Of a stretch of 25,205 nt of DNA, positions 1-8,156 are shown piece by piece; position 1 is the first letter of the stretch; the number at the start of each line of letters is the position of its first letter. A program made the position numbers and the translations under genes. This DNA comes from Cyanophora paradoxa. Taxonomy: Eukaryota > Glaucocystophyceae > Cyanophorales > Cyanophoraceae. Below the pieces are notes generated by a model. It made no database searches. It was not told where the DNA came from and saw only the letters and a list, made by a program, of their open reading frames with translations. The DNA lies in assembly GCA_004431415.1 (NCBI GenBank), contig QPMI01000045.1:1-25205 (forward strand), read 5' to 3'.

Positions 1-401
1 ACGCCATGCGGTGCCCCAGGACCGTCGCAGAGGCCACCGACTGGGCGCCCGGGCTCGTCAACCGCCGCAGCGCCTTTCTGCTCATGGTCCGCAAAATCGC
101 CGGCTGGCACGGGGGCAGCGTCCGGTACGTGCCGAAGCCGCTGGACTACATCGACCGGCTCGCCGCCCGCATCGGACTCTCGGGCAAGGAGCGCGAGGCG
201 GCCCGCGAGCGCGCGAGGGCGCTCGCCGCGGCCGGCTCGGGCCGCTCGCCCGTCGTCCTCGCGGCGGCGGCCATCTGCGCCGCCACGGGCCTGCCCCACG
301 ACGCGGTGGCCGGCGCCGCGGGCATCACCGCCTGCGGGGTGCGCAAGGGGATGGCCGCCTTGCGCGCGCACCTGTCCAGTCCTCTTGTGGGCGCGAGCTA
401 G
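1..401 (+). CDS. TFIIB-like transcription initiation factor, C-terminal part (5' end outside window)
   Basis: The frame is open from the left edge to a TAG at 399-401. The protein matches the end of the first and all of the second cyclin-like repeat of TFIIB/TFB. TVAEATDWAPGLVNRRSAFL is the end of repeat 1, YIDRLAARIGL starts repeat 2, GRSPVVLAAAAICAATGL corresponds to the family signature GRSPxxxAAAAIYxAS, and VAGAAGITACGVRKGMAAL is the last helix pair that binds the BRE and TBP-DNA. The N-terminal zinc ribbon and first repeat must lie upstream or in earlier exons; ATG at 6 is probably internal. Family role (known): bridges TBP-bound promoter DNA and RNA polymerase II. The TATA boxes before neighbouring genes fit that role. 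It is divergent, so a viral or element-encoded TFIIB is as likely as the host one. Similar factors such as BRF1 cannot be excluded. Confidence 0.72.
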   Translation, partial: AMRCPRTVAEATDWAPGLVNRRSAFLLMVRKIAGWHGGSVRYVPKPLDYIDRLAARIGLSGKEREAARERARALAAAGSGRSPVVLAAAAICAATGLPHDAVAGAAGITACGVRKGMAALRAHLSSPLVGAS

Positions 402-552
402 AACGATTCCGAAGACTCGAATTTGCGCGTGAATTTCGCGTCTTTGAAATTTCGCAAGCCTAGGGCCTGGGTCCAGGCCGGGTACGATTATAGCGCCGTT
501 GAGAGAGATCGCGAGCTCGAGGGAGATTCTGAGAGGCAGAGCCTGCAACGCG
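402..552. other. Short intergenic spacer between TFIIB-like gene and next gene
   Basis: About 150 bases follow the TFIIB-like stop. The first part (402-460) is less GC-rich than the flanking coding DNA. I see no RNA gene or repeat. The right edge leads into the TATA box at 553-558. Confidence 0.4.
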
Positions 553-560
553 TAAATAGA
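551..560 (+). promoter_or_regulatory. TATA-like box (CGTAAATAGA) of the 591 gene
   Basis: TAAATA at 553-558 is an AT island in GC-rich DNA, about 35 bases before the ATG at 591. The same core precedes other starts at 2870, 4809, 10380 and 17915. The short distance implies a very short 5' leader. Confidence 0.55.
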
Positions 561-590
561 GCCCGGGGGGCCCCGCGCCGGCACGAGTAG

Positions 591-2709
591 ATGGCAGCGG
601 GAGACGCGGATGACGTTCCTGCCCCTTCGGGCTCGGGCCCGGGCGGCGGCACCCCGGCCGCGGGCGCCGGCGCCGGCGCCGACCTGGCGTCGGCGGCGGC
701 CCCTCCAGCTCCCGTCCGCCGCCCGAGCCCGAGTCCCGCCCCGGCCGCGTCGCCCTGCCGGCCTACTTTTCCGAGTGGCGGCACGAGATGATCAACTTTC
801 GCCACCAGTGCGCGCGCTGCGGCTGCCGGCAGCCCCTGCCGCCGCTGTTCCTCTACCCCTGCACGGTGGCCGCGCTGCTCGAGCGGACGGGCGCCAAGAC
901 TGTGAGCGAGGCGATCGACGCGCACCCGCGGGCGGCCGCCAACGTCTTTCGCGGCGGGCGCATCGCCTGCACCCCGTGCGCCCTCTCGCTCGCCTCGGGC
1001 GGGGCCTTTCCACAGGCCTCGGCCCCCGCGGGGCCCGAAGGCTTGAATCCCGACGGCGGGGCGTGCGGCGCGGCCGGCTGCGACCACGCCGCCCTCTCGC
1101 CCTGCAGCCGGCTCGACGCCTACGCCTCCTACCTGGGGTACATCGTCGAGGGAGGGGAACCGCGGGCGTGGACGGAGGGCGAGGCCTGCGGGCGCGCCCT
1201 CTTGGCGTCCGTGCACGAGGTCGGGGCGAGGCTGCGCCTCCCCGCTCCCGCCCCGCCGCCGGCCCCTCTGCCGCCTCTTCCGCCCCCCGACCCCCCCGCC
1301 GCGGCCGCCGGGGCCGCCGCCGGAGGAGAGCCGCAGACGGCCGCCGCCGCGGCGAGCTCGAGCTCGAGCGCTGCGGGAGGGGCGGCGCCCAAGGAGCCGC
1401 GATCGCCCGCGACCCGACGCAGGGGCGGCGGCGCGCGCGCTGGCGGCGGCTCGCGATCGGGCGGCCCGTCTCGATCGGGAGGGGGAGCGTCGTCCTCGCG
1501 CGCGGCGGCCACGGGCAAGCGGGCGGCGCGGGACGGGGAGCCCTCCGACCGCGAGAGCTCGAAAGAAGAGGAGGAAGAGCGGGACGAGCTCGCAGAAGAG
1601 GACGAAGCTGCGGCGGCCGCGGCCGGCGGCGCAAAGGCCAAGGGGCGCCCCCGGCGCCTCTGCACGACGGCCCCGGCCGGCGGCGAGGACGAGGAGGAGG
1701 AAGAGGCTCCGGAACAGTCCGACAAGGGCGCGGGGCCCAGCTCCAGGGCGAGGCGCAAGCGCTCCAAGTGGGCCGCAGCCGCAGACGACAGGCGCCCCTG
1801 GCGGAGCGACAAGCTCATCAAGGTGCGCCCAGCGAGATGGAGCTCAAATTAATTATAAGATTGAAAGCTGCGGCCCCCTTACCTCGCGCGCGCAGGTCCT
1901 GGTGGCGGCCTACGCCGTGCCGAGCGAAGAGGGAGACGAAGACGCCGAGGGGAGCTCCGGCGGCGGCGGCGGCGGCGGCGCGGCGGCGGCGGGCGGGGGC
2001 GAGGGCAGCGCCGCCGGCTCGCGGCGCGGAAGAGGACGACGAGGACGAGTGGGAGGCGGCCCAGCGCGAGCGGTGGGCCAAGTCGTTCGAGCGCCTGGTG
2101 AGGAGCTCGAGGCGACGGGACGGCGGGGGCAGCAAGGGCAAGCAGCCGGCCGAGGACGACGGCATCGACCGGGACGGATTCGAGGCGATCGTCATGGGGC
2201 TAGAGGGGGGCATCTCCCCTGAGCTGTCGGCTGAGGCTGGACGCCAGCGCCGAGGCGCGGCCGAGCTCCTGCGCTCCGCGACCGAGCGGGCGTGGGCGCC
2301 TGCGCCCTCTTGCTCATCGCCTGCGCCGTGCTGGCATCTACGAGCGCTTTGCGGCGCGCTTCAGCCGGAGCCGCCGCTCGTGGGATTCTTTCGCCAGGTG
2401 CACCAAATTTCCGCCCTTTAATTTTGTACAACTTCAAGAGGCGACGCGCGGCGCAGCTCAACGTCGACCGCGCTACGACGACGCCCTGCGCTGCTGCGGC
2501 TTCCGCACCGACGAGCCGACCTTCAGGCTCGCACCTACCTCGAGCTGCCCACCTCGCCTCGACCGTCCGGCGCTTCCCCGGCCTCGCGCGCGTGGCCGGC
2601 GCGGCGCACGCGCAGGACTTCGTCAACTTGTGCCGCTGCTGCCCGCGCGGACGAGCGCGGGCTGGAGGAGGTCTGGCAGCGGCTGGAGGACGAGCTGCCC
2701 GAGGGATGA
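591..2709 (+). CDS. Multi-exon Cys-rich, acidic low-complexity protein, function unknown
   Basis: Not recognised. The ATG at 591 follows a TATA box. The N-terminus is Ala/Pro/Gly-rich. After a frame change near 760, a folded segment runs YFSEWRHEMINFRHQCARCG, with CxxC pairs (CARCGC, then IACTPC) and GACGAAGCDHAALSPCSR further on, which suggests zinc binding. A Ser/Ala/Glu-rich stretch with basic KRSK-type segments follows to 1822. An intron (1823-1895, GTGCGC...GCGCAG, 73 nt) joins KLIK in phase to VLVAAYAVPSEEG. Exon 2 is acidic (EEDDEDEWEAAQRERWAKSF) and later has IYERFAARFSRSRRSWDSFA. A second probable intron is GTGCAC at about 2399 to GGCGCAG at about 2457. The C-terminus has Cys pairs (RCCGF, NLCRCC) and ends LEDELPEG at the TGA 2707-2709. 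Several single-base frame changes are required. A nuclear DNA- or RNA-binding role is possible but unproven. Confidence 0.5.
1823..1895 (+). other. Spliceosomal-type intron in the 591 gene
   Basis: The donor is AAG|GTGCGC and the acceptor GCGCGCAG|GTC. It is 73 nt, contains an AT-rich patch (AATTAATTATAAGATTG) and keeps phase 0 on both sides. It is the clearest plus-strand intron and shows the donor type used by minus-strand genes here. Confidence 0.7.
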
Positions 2710-2869
2710 CGCTGCCGGACGACCTGCTGGCCGAGGCGGCCGACCGGGCGACGGCGGGCCTGGCTCGGACGGAGGCGAGGGCGGCGCCGGCTCGGACGGG
2801 AGGGCGCGTAGCGCCGCCCGGCCCGCGGCCGCGGCCGGGCGGGGCCGGGCCGGCCCCGGCCGGATCCCG

Positions 2870-2876
2870 ATAAATA
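2870..2876 (+). promoter_or_regulatory. TATA box (ATAAATA) of the 2929 gene
   Basis: ATAAATA at 2870-2876 lies between GC-rich blocks, 53-59 bases before the ATG at 2929. It matches the box of the minus-strand gene at 10380-10386 in all seven bases. Confidence 0.6.
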
Positions 2877-2928
2877 CGGCGGGATCCCCCGCGGAGCGGC
2901 ACCGGAATCGAGAGCGGCCGACGTCACG

Positions 2929-3363
2929 ATGGGCCTGGAATCGATCGAGCTCGTCGACATCGCGATCTACCCCACCTCTGCGTTTCCGACGGCGAGGGAG
3001 GGCGTGCGCGTCAACACGTACCACGCGGTCAGGGACGCGCCTGGACGTGAGCATGACGCCGCACGGGCTGCGCGCCTCGACCTGCGTGCGCGAGGACGCC
3101 ATCCCGATCCTGCGCAAGCACGAGCGCAAGGGCTACGCGCGGCTCACGGCGTACGTCGAGGACGAGGGTGGCGTCGCCGTCACGCACATCGTACTCGCCC
3201 GCGACGAGCGCGAGGTCGCGCCGCCCAAGCCCGCGCGGCCGCCGGCGGCGTCGCCGCCCCCGGCAAGAAGGCCGCCGGCCCCAAGATCAAGGCCGAGAAG
3301 CCCAAGCCCAAGGGGAGGCGGGCGAGGAGGGCTCGGACGAGTGATCCTTTTGGAGTCTGTTAG
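2929..3363 (+). CDS. Small protein with Lys/Pro-rich basic tail, function unknown
   Basis: Not recognised. The ATG at 2929 follows a TATA box and opens MGLESIELVDIAIYPTSAF. Near 3040 the sensible frame shifts by one base to LDVSMTPHGLRASTCVRED, then ILRKHERKGYARLTAYVED and VAVTHIVLARDEREVAPPK, which look like beta strands of a small globular domain. Near 3260 it shifts back to a basic tail (KKAAGPKIKAEKPKPKG) and ends DPFGVC at TAG 3361-3363. Total length is about 145 residues. The tail resembles those of histone H1/H2B-like or other chromatin proteins, but that is composition only. Both frame changes lie in GC-rich runs, consistent with missing bases. No intron signals fit. The next gene is convergent. 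Confidence 0.5.
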   Translation: MGLESIELVDIAIYPTSAFPTAREGVRVNTYHAVRDAPGREHDAARAARLDLRARGRHPDPAQARAQGLRAAHGVRRGRGWRRRHAHRTRPRRARGRAAQARAAAGGVAAPGKKAAGPKIKAEKPKPKGRRARRARTSDPFGVC

Positions 3364-3929
3364 CTACAGCTCGAACGCCGTTGCAGATAGGACCGCCGAC
3401 TCGTTCTGCGCAAGAGTTTGCGTATTGCAGTGCCCTCTAGATCTGGTATGAGAGCGCGGGCGCCGGCGGGCCGGGGCGGTGGGCTAGAGCGCGCGCCGAT
3501 ATCGCGATCGATCCGCCTGCGCTCAGCGGCTGGCAGCGGCGCCGCTCGCCGGCCGCTTCCTGCCGAATCCCTCTATACCACCTTTAGCTCTCGAAAGCGA
3601 GCCGTGCGCGGGCCCGAGGCGCCAGCCGGCGCCGCGGCGACGCGCGCGCGCGCGCGGCGCGTGCGTGCTCCCGGCGGGCCGTGCCGGGACGTCTCGGTGC
3701 ACCAAGAGTCGTTTCCAAACACAATAGAGCAAATCGCGCCGAGCGAGCGCGTCGCCGCGCGTCGGTTGCGGGAATCCAGTCGTTGGCATGCCAACGACTG
3801 AAACGACCCCCCCTCCCGGGGGGGAGGAAAAGGGGGGGAGAAAGCGGGGGGTACACCCGCCGATGGGCGCCGTCCGCTCCGCCCCGGTCCCTCAGACGCC
3901 CGTGCGCTGGCGATCCCGGTGCTCGGCGG
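3364..3929. other. Spacer between convergent genes with strong hairpins
   Basis: This lies between the + gene ending at 3363 and the - GIY-YIG gene ending at 3930. It holds the 24-bp perfect palindrome at 3777-3800, a C7-G7 hairpin just after it, and CG/GC-alternating DNA near 3640-3660. No gene is recognised. It probably contains both 3' ends. Confidence 0.5.
3777..3800. repeat. 24-bp perfect palindrome
   Basis: The half-site CAGTCGTTGGCA is followed directly by its complement with no spacer. It is followed at about 3808-3829 by a C-run/CCCGGG/G-run hairpin. It may be a bidirectional 3'-end structure or a site for a dimeric DNA-binding protein. Confidence 0.7.
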
Positions 3930-4756
3930 CTAGGACGAGTCGCCCGCGTCGTCTGCCTCGCCCGCGCGGCCTGCGCCGCCGCCCTCTTCCTCCGCGTCCA
4001 CCTGAATCGGTGCGCCCGCGTTCGAGTGCTCCCTGGCGAGCCGTCGCATGACTGCCAGCTTGCGCTTCGCCCCGCCGCCGCCGTCCTTGACGCCCCGCTC
4101 AAAGGCGCGGGACGCGGCGATGCCGGGAAAGCCGTGGGCGATGGCGTAGGCCTTCCACGGGCCCTTGTTCTTCGTGTACGAGAACTTGCTCCCGCGGTTG
4201 TGCTCCCGCAGCCTGCGATCCGCCTGCGATCAGCGCGGCGCCGGGCGCGCCCGCGTGCGGCTGCGGGCTGGGCTCGCGCGCGGCGCGGCGCGCGGGGCGC
4301 CGGCGGCGGCGCTCGGCACGCTCGGCGCGCTCGGCGCGCGGCTCGGCGGGGGCGCTCACCGGCGGGCCATGTCCGAGGTGCTGCCGACGTAGCACACGTT
4401 GTCCGGGTTCGTGATGAGGTAGACGACGGGGCGCTTCGGGTGGCGCAGGTGCAGCGGCTTGGCCTTGCCGTCCGCCGTCTTGCTGCCGGCGTCCGCCTTG
4501 GGCTTGGCTCCCGCCGCCCTGACCTTGCCGCCCCCGCCGCCCCGCCCCCGCCCGCCGCCCGCCGCCTCGCCCGCCGCCGCGGCCCGGGCTGACCGGCTCC
4601 GTCCGCAGCGTCGTCGGTAGAGGCGCTCTGCGAGGCCGGCTCGGCGGCCGTGGTGCCATCGCCGTGGATCGACTCGCTCGGGGCTCCTTCTCCATGGTCT
4701 CTTCGCCCCGCGCGCCGGCGGGGGCCGCTCCGCTGCGAGCTCCACGGACCCGCCAT
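3930..4756 (-). CDS. GIY-YIG family endonuclease, two exons
   Basis: Exon 1 runs 4756-4360 and exon 2 4212-3930 (TAG). The intron (GTGAGCG...GATCGCAG, 147 nt) joins MAR-R to LREHN exactly in phase. The nuclease domain begins PVVYLITNPDNVCYVGST, where VYL and YVG stand for GIY and YIG. The catalytic Arg is in MARRLREHN, a Tyr/Lys block follows (SKFSYTKNKGPWKAY), and the metal-binding Glu is in AASRAFERGVK. The domain layout is that of SLX1-type nucleases, but there is no C-terminal RING/PHD finger; the protein ends in an acidic tail (EEEGGGAGRAGEADDAGDSS). The N-terminal ~100 residues are Ser/Thr then Gly/Lys-rich and need one frame change near 4560. GIY-YIG enzymes nick or cleave DNA (branched DNA, homing sites). 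Here it may serve repair, recombination or mobility. A TATA box lies about 55 bases upstream. Confidence 0.8.
4213..4359 (-). other. Intron of the GIY-YIG gene
   Basis: The donor is CCG|GTGAGCG and the acceptor GATCGCAG|GCTG. It is rich in GCCGAGC repeats. Splicing restores the catalytic Arg segment, so the intron is functionally supported. Confidence 0.75.
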
Positions 4757-4808
4757 CCCCCCTCTTGAGATCCCGCGAGTCCGCTTGCCCCGCCCCGCCC
4801 CGCGCGTC

Positions 4809-4816
4809 TTATTTAC
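4809..4816 (-). promoter_or_regulatory. TATA-like box (GTAAATAA) of the GIY-YIG gene
   Basis: Reading on the minus strand, GTAAATAA lies about 53-60 bases before the ATG at 4756, flanked by GC-rich DNA. Confidence 0.55.
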
Positions 4817-4829
4817 GCGGACCCGCCCG

Positions 4830-5767
4830 GGCCCCGCCGGCGCAGGGGTACCGCGTGCCCGCTGGCTCCCTCTCTTCGTGCGCAGTACCCCCTCCTTCCC
4901 CGCTCGGCTTTCCCCCCCCTCTGATCCCGCCTCGCAGCGGCGCGGCGCCGCGGGTCCCTCCCGGCGGGGCGGCCGCCGGCCCGTGCCCCACGCAGGATCC
5001 CGGCGTGCTCGGCTCGGCGCGGGCGGCGTGCTGCGGGCGCGCTCGGTGCGTATTTTCGTTCATCTCGCTCGCTACCCGCCTGGCAGGGCCGCGCTCGTGA
5101 CGGTGTGCGGCAGGGAGGCGGGGCGGCGCGCCTCTCGCGCTTTGCGGGGGCCCCGCGGGGGCAGGACGATGGGTACCGGGCGGCTCGCGCCCGGCGGCGG
5201 CTTGGCGGTCACCTCTGGCGGCACGCGGGGGCGCGGCGTCGGGCGCGGGTCGGCCGTCGGCGTCCATGGTTGGCGGGCGGCGGGGCGGCGGCGTCGTCGG
5301 AGGACGAGGGGCTCGGGCGCTCCGTATTATGCGTCCCGTGCCGCCGCCGCCGCCTCCGCCTCCTCCGCCTCCTCCGCCGCCTCCGGCGCTCACGCCCCGC
5401 GCTGGGTTCTTCGGGGGCGGCCGCGGCGGCGCCCGTGTAGCTCCCGCGCCCGCCGGGGCCGGCTCGGCCGCGGGGCTCCTGGCGGCCGCGGCGAGGCGCC
5501 GCAGGACCTCCTCGGCCGTCGTCGTCACGTCGACCGCGCCGCCCGTCGCGCGGTACTCCACCTCCACGGCCGCCCTCGGGTACGAGTAGTCGTCCGGCCC
5601 GCCTCGTTCGACGGCGTCCAGAGCGCGCCGAACCGCCGCAGGATGACAAAGCGGTTCTCCTGCTGCCGGAGGCGAGGCCCACCGTCGCCGTCAGCCGCGC
5701 AAAGACCGTCGACGGTAGGAGTCCCGCGCCGCGTCGCCATCGCCGCCACGACCGTCCGCGCAGGCAT
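4830..5767 (-). CDS. Probable coding stretch of unknown function, Gly/Pro-rich C-terminus
   Basis: Not recognised. An ATG at 5767 opens MPARTVVAAMATRRGTPTVD and then QQENRFVILRRFGALWTPSN. After a one-base frame change the likely continuation is DDYSYPRAAVEVEYRATGGA, VDVTTTAEEVLRRLAAAARS, then a Pro/Ala/Gly-rich run including a long poly-Gly tract near 5340-5390. The folded part is only about 90 residues. The frame is also open upstream, so this may be the last exon of the recombinase gene rather than a separate gene. No TATA box is seen before 5767, which favours continuation. The end is uncertain: open frames run to about 4809, next to the GIY-YIG promoter. Confidence 0.35.
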
Positions 5768-5781
5768 CGGGCTCGGCGTGA

Positions 5782-6545
5782 TCAGCGGATGTGCCAGGGC
5801 GCCGGCGGCGGCGGCATCTCCCCTCGCGCCCCTCGCGGCGCCCGCCCGGGAGGAGCGACTCCCGCGCGGCCGCCGCGCCCCCGCTTCGGCGCGGCGGCCA
5901 CCTCCTCCGGCGCCGCCGCCTCCACCGCCTCTGCCGCCGGAGCGGCCGCCGGCGCGGCACCGGCACCGCCGCGGGCGGCGCTCCCTCGGCGTGAGCTGCA
6001 GCGCCCTGCGGAGCGCCTTCCGGGGCGGGTCGCACGGCGGCCGCCGCCGCTGCCCTCTGCCTCCTCCACCTCCTCCCTGTCGCTCCGGCCGCGCGCCGCC
6101 GGCTTGCGCGGGGAGCGGTGCCGCTCCTTGCCCTCGTCGTCCCGAAGATGCGGCAGCACTCGGGCACCAGCGCCCCTCGGCCCGGGCCAGCTCGCGCTCG
6201 ACGCGCATGCCCTCTTTCGGCTCGTCCGAGCTCTCGTCCGAGCTCCCGCCGTCCTCGCCTTCGTCGGACCCGCCGCCGCCGCCGCCGCCGCCAGGGGCGC
6301 CGCCGCGCGCCTCGCCCGCGGCGTCCTGGTCCTCGCCTCCCGACTCGCTCCCTTTCTCGTCCTCCGTCCCCTCCTCCTCCTCCTCCTCCTCCTCCTCCTC
6401 CTCATCGTCGGTCCCGGCGCGCTCCGCCCGCTTGGCTCCCTCCAGGGCCGCCGCCCCGCCCCTCCAGCGCCCGGATCGACGGTCCCTCGTGCTCGGCGGC
6501 GGCGCGCTCCAGCCACGCCAGCGCGGCGCACGCCTGCGCGGCGGC
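5782..6545 (-). CDS. Acidic, low-complexity C-terminal region following the tyrosine recombinase
   Basis: Minus-strand exonic sequence begins near 6545 (AAQACAALAWLERAAAEHEG). It becomes strongly acidic with about eleven consecutive Glu codons (GAG run near 6371-6402), then EKGSESGGEDQDAAGEARGG and DESSDEPKEGMRVERELARA. A mixed-charge part follows (DDEGKERHRSPRKPAARGRS, REEVEEAEGS) and an Ala/Pro-rich end with a TGA at 5782-5784. Frame changes are needed. An intron separates it from the catalytic exon ending at 6608 (donor GAG|GTGCGCC). Acidic/basic tails are common in eukaryotic DNA-binding proteins; no enzymatic domain is seen. Confidence 0.4.
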
Positions 6546-6607
6546 GCGTCGGAGGCGCGCGGGGCGCAGCGCGCAGCGACGGGGCGGGCGGGGCGCGGGC
6601 GGCGCAC

Positions 6608-8140
6608 CTCGCGCTGCGTCCTGTGGCAGTCGTAGTGCATCGTGGCGGTCTTCGGCGTGTGCTGGAGGAGCCGCGCCGTCCCCTCGATCACGCTGGTGGC
6701 GACGTCCCCCTCGATCCGCCCTTGGCCGCCTGATCGCGCACCCAGGTCGTCACCACGGCGCGCATCGTCCTCGGCGGGACCGGCACGCCCGTCCAGCGGC
6801 AAAAGGCCTGCGCCCCCGCCGCCCCACCGGTTCGCCTCGCGCCCTCCCCGACCCGCGCCGCCTCACCTCCTTGGCAAACGCCGTCCAGGAGCCGCGGCGA
6901 AAGGGCTCGCCGGCCGACGTGAAGAAGATGTACCCCTGGTCCTTGGCGCCCTCCCGGAGCAGGTGCCGGCGGTAGTTTTCCACGTACTCGGTCAGCGGTT
7001 CCTGACGCGCCGCGCGGCAGGTCTTTCTGCGGACGCGGGCGGGGGGCGGCGGGGCGGGCGCGGGGCGCACCTGGAGCTGCTCGGCCACCGGCACGACCAC
7101 GGCCCCGTGCCGCTTCTGCGGGCCCATCGCCGGCGCGGGGGGCGCGGGGGTACCCCCTCTTCGCGCGCACCGCCGTCTTGTGGTGAGGGCCCCTCGCTCG
7201 GCCCGTCCTGGATCCGCATGCTCAGGATCGACATGTTCCACCGACCGTTGTCCTTGCGCAGGGTGTCGCCGATCTTCAGGTGCTGGAGGAGGCCCGGCCG
7301 CGCCGGGCTGATCGAGAGGAAGCCGAGGAGAAGGCAGTCCCGCAGGTGCTTTGCCTTTTGCCGCGGCTTCTCCTCGGCGTCGAACGCCTCGTAGGCGTCG
7401 GCCCGCCCCGGAGGACGCGCTCGAACTCGACGCAGTTCGTCCGCTGCCGCCACTTCTTCTCCGTCTTGGACTCGGCGAGGAGCTGGTTCTGCGCGGTGCG
7501 CGGTGCGCGTCGGACCCGGCGCAGCGAGCCGGGAGCGGGCGGGCGGATCGGCTCACCCGCAGGTTCCGCAGGCCTGCCCGTGGGCCCGTCGCTTCCGGCA
7601 GAGGCGCCGCCCCTCACGGCGACAAAGGCGGCGAGATTGATCAGGGTCGAGGCATAGCTGACGAGCGTGCCGGCTTCGTCCCGCGCTCCTCCCGCAGGAA
7701 CCTGCGGCCCGGCCGGCGGTGGGCGCGCCCCCGTGCCCCGCGCCGCGCCCGCGCCCCGCCCGCAGCCCCGCCCCGCCCCGCCTCACCTGAAGAAGCGCAG
7801 GACGATCTCCACGGCGTCGAGGCGGCCCATCACGTCGAGGGTGAGCTCGCCCTCCAGCCCCTCGCGCATGCGGACGTAGCCCAGCAGCCGCTGAATGATG
7901 CCCAGGTCGTTCTGGAGGCTCGAGTTTTCGATGGCGTTGCCCTTGCGCGAGGCGTTGAGCGGAGCCTGCCTCCACTCGCGGTACGCCGCCATCTGGTGCC
8001 GCAGCGCCCGGCCAAACTCGCCCTCGCTCAGGCGTACGGCTGCCGCGACTCGGCGCCGGCGCCGGGGGCGAGGCGGCCTTCTGCACGGCCAGCGCCACCG
8101 GCACGGGCGGCGAGGCGACCCCGCGAAAGGCGGCGAGGCG
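6608..8140 (-). CDS. Tyrosine recombinase (integrase family), intron-split core
   Basis: Exons on the minus strand: about 8140-7787, 7701-7557, 7488-7171, 7115-7071, 7026-6867 and 6807-6608. The first two encode a SAM-like core-binding domain (NSSLQNDLGIIQRLLGYV, LDAVEIVLRFFR, then LVSYASTLINLAAFVAV). The catalytic domain follows: Arg I in SISPARPGLLQHLKIGD, the beta-hairpin Lys in HHKTA|KRHGAVVVPVAEQL (an intron falls inside this motif and splices it in phase), GYIFFTSAGEPFRRGSWTAF, the second Arg in PPRTMRAVVTTWV (box-II His replaced), and LLQHTPKTATMHYD with the box-III His and the nucleophilic Tyr. Family role: site-specific strand exchange through a 3'-phosphotyrosine. Introns rule out a bacterial source. 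Crypton-like, giant-transposon and virus-encoded recombinases are the closest ideas. Three one-base frame changes are needed (near 7405, 6990 and 6730). Confidence 0.72.
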
Positions 8141-8156
8141 GCGCGGTCGATGGGCG

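Noticed and set aside
610-2421. A 603-codon plus-strand frame over the 591 gene
   Set aside because: Mostly Arg/Ala/Pro from the wrong frame of the acidic/Cys-rich gene. Only its last third coincides with the likely coding frame.
4650-6635. A 661-codon plus-strand frame
   Set aside because: It is Arg/Pro/Ser-rich, antisense to minus-strand exons and has no domain. It is a shadow of the opposite strand.
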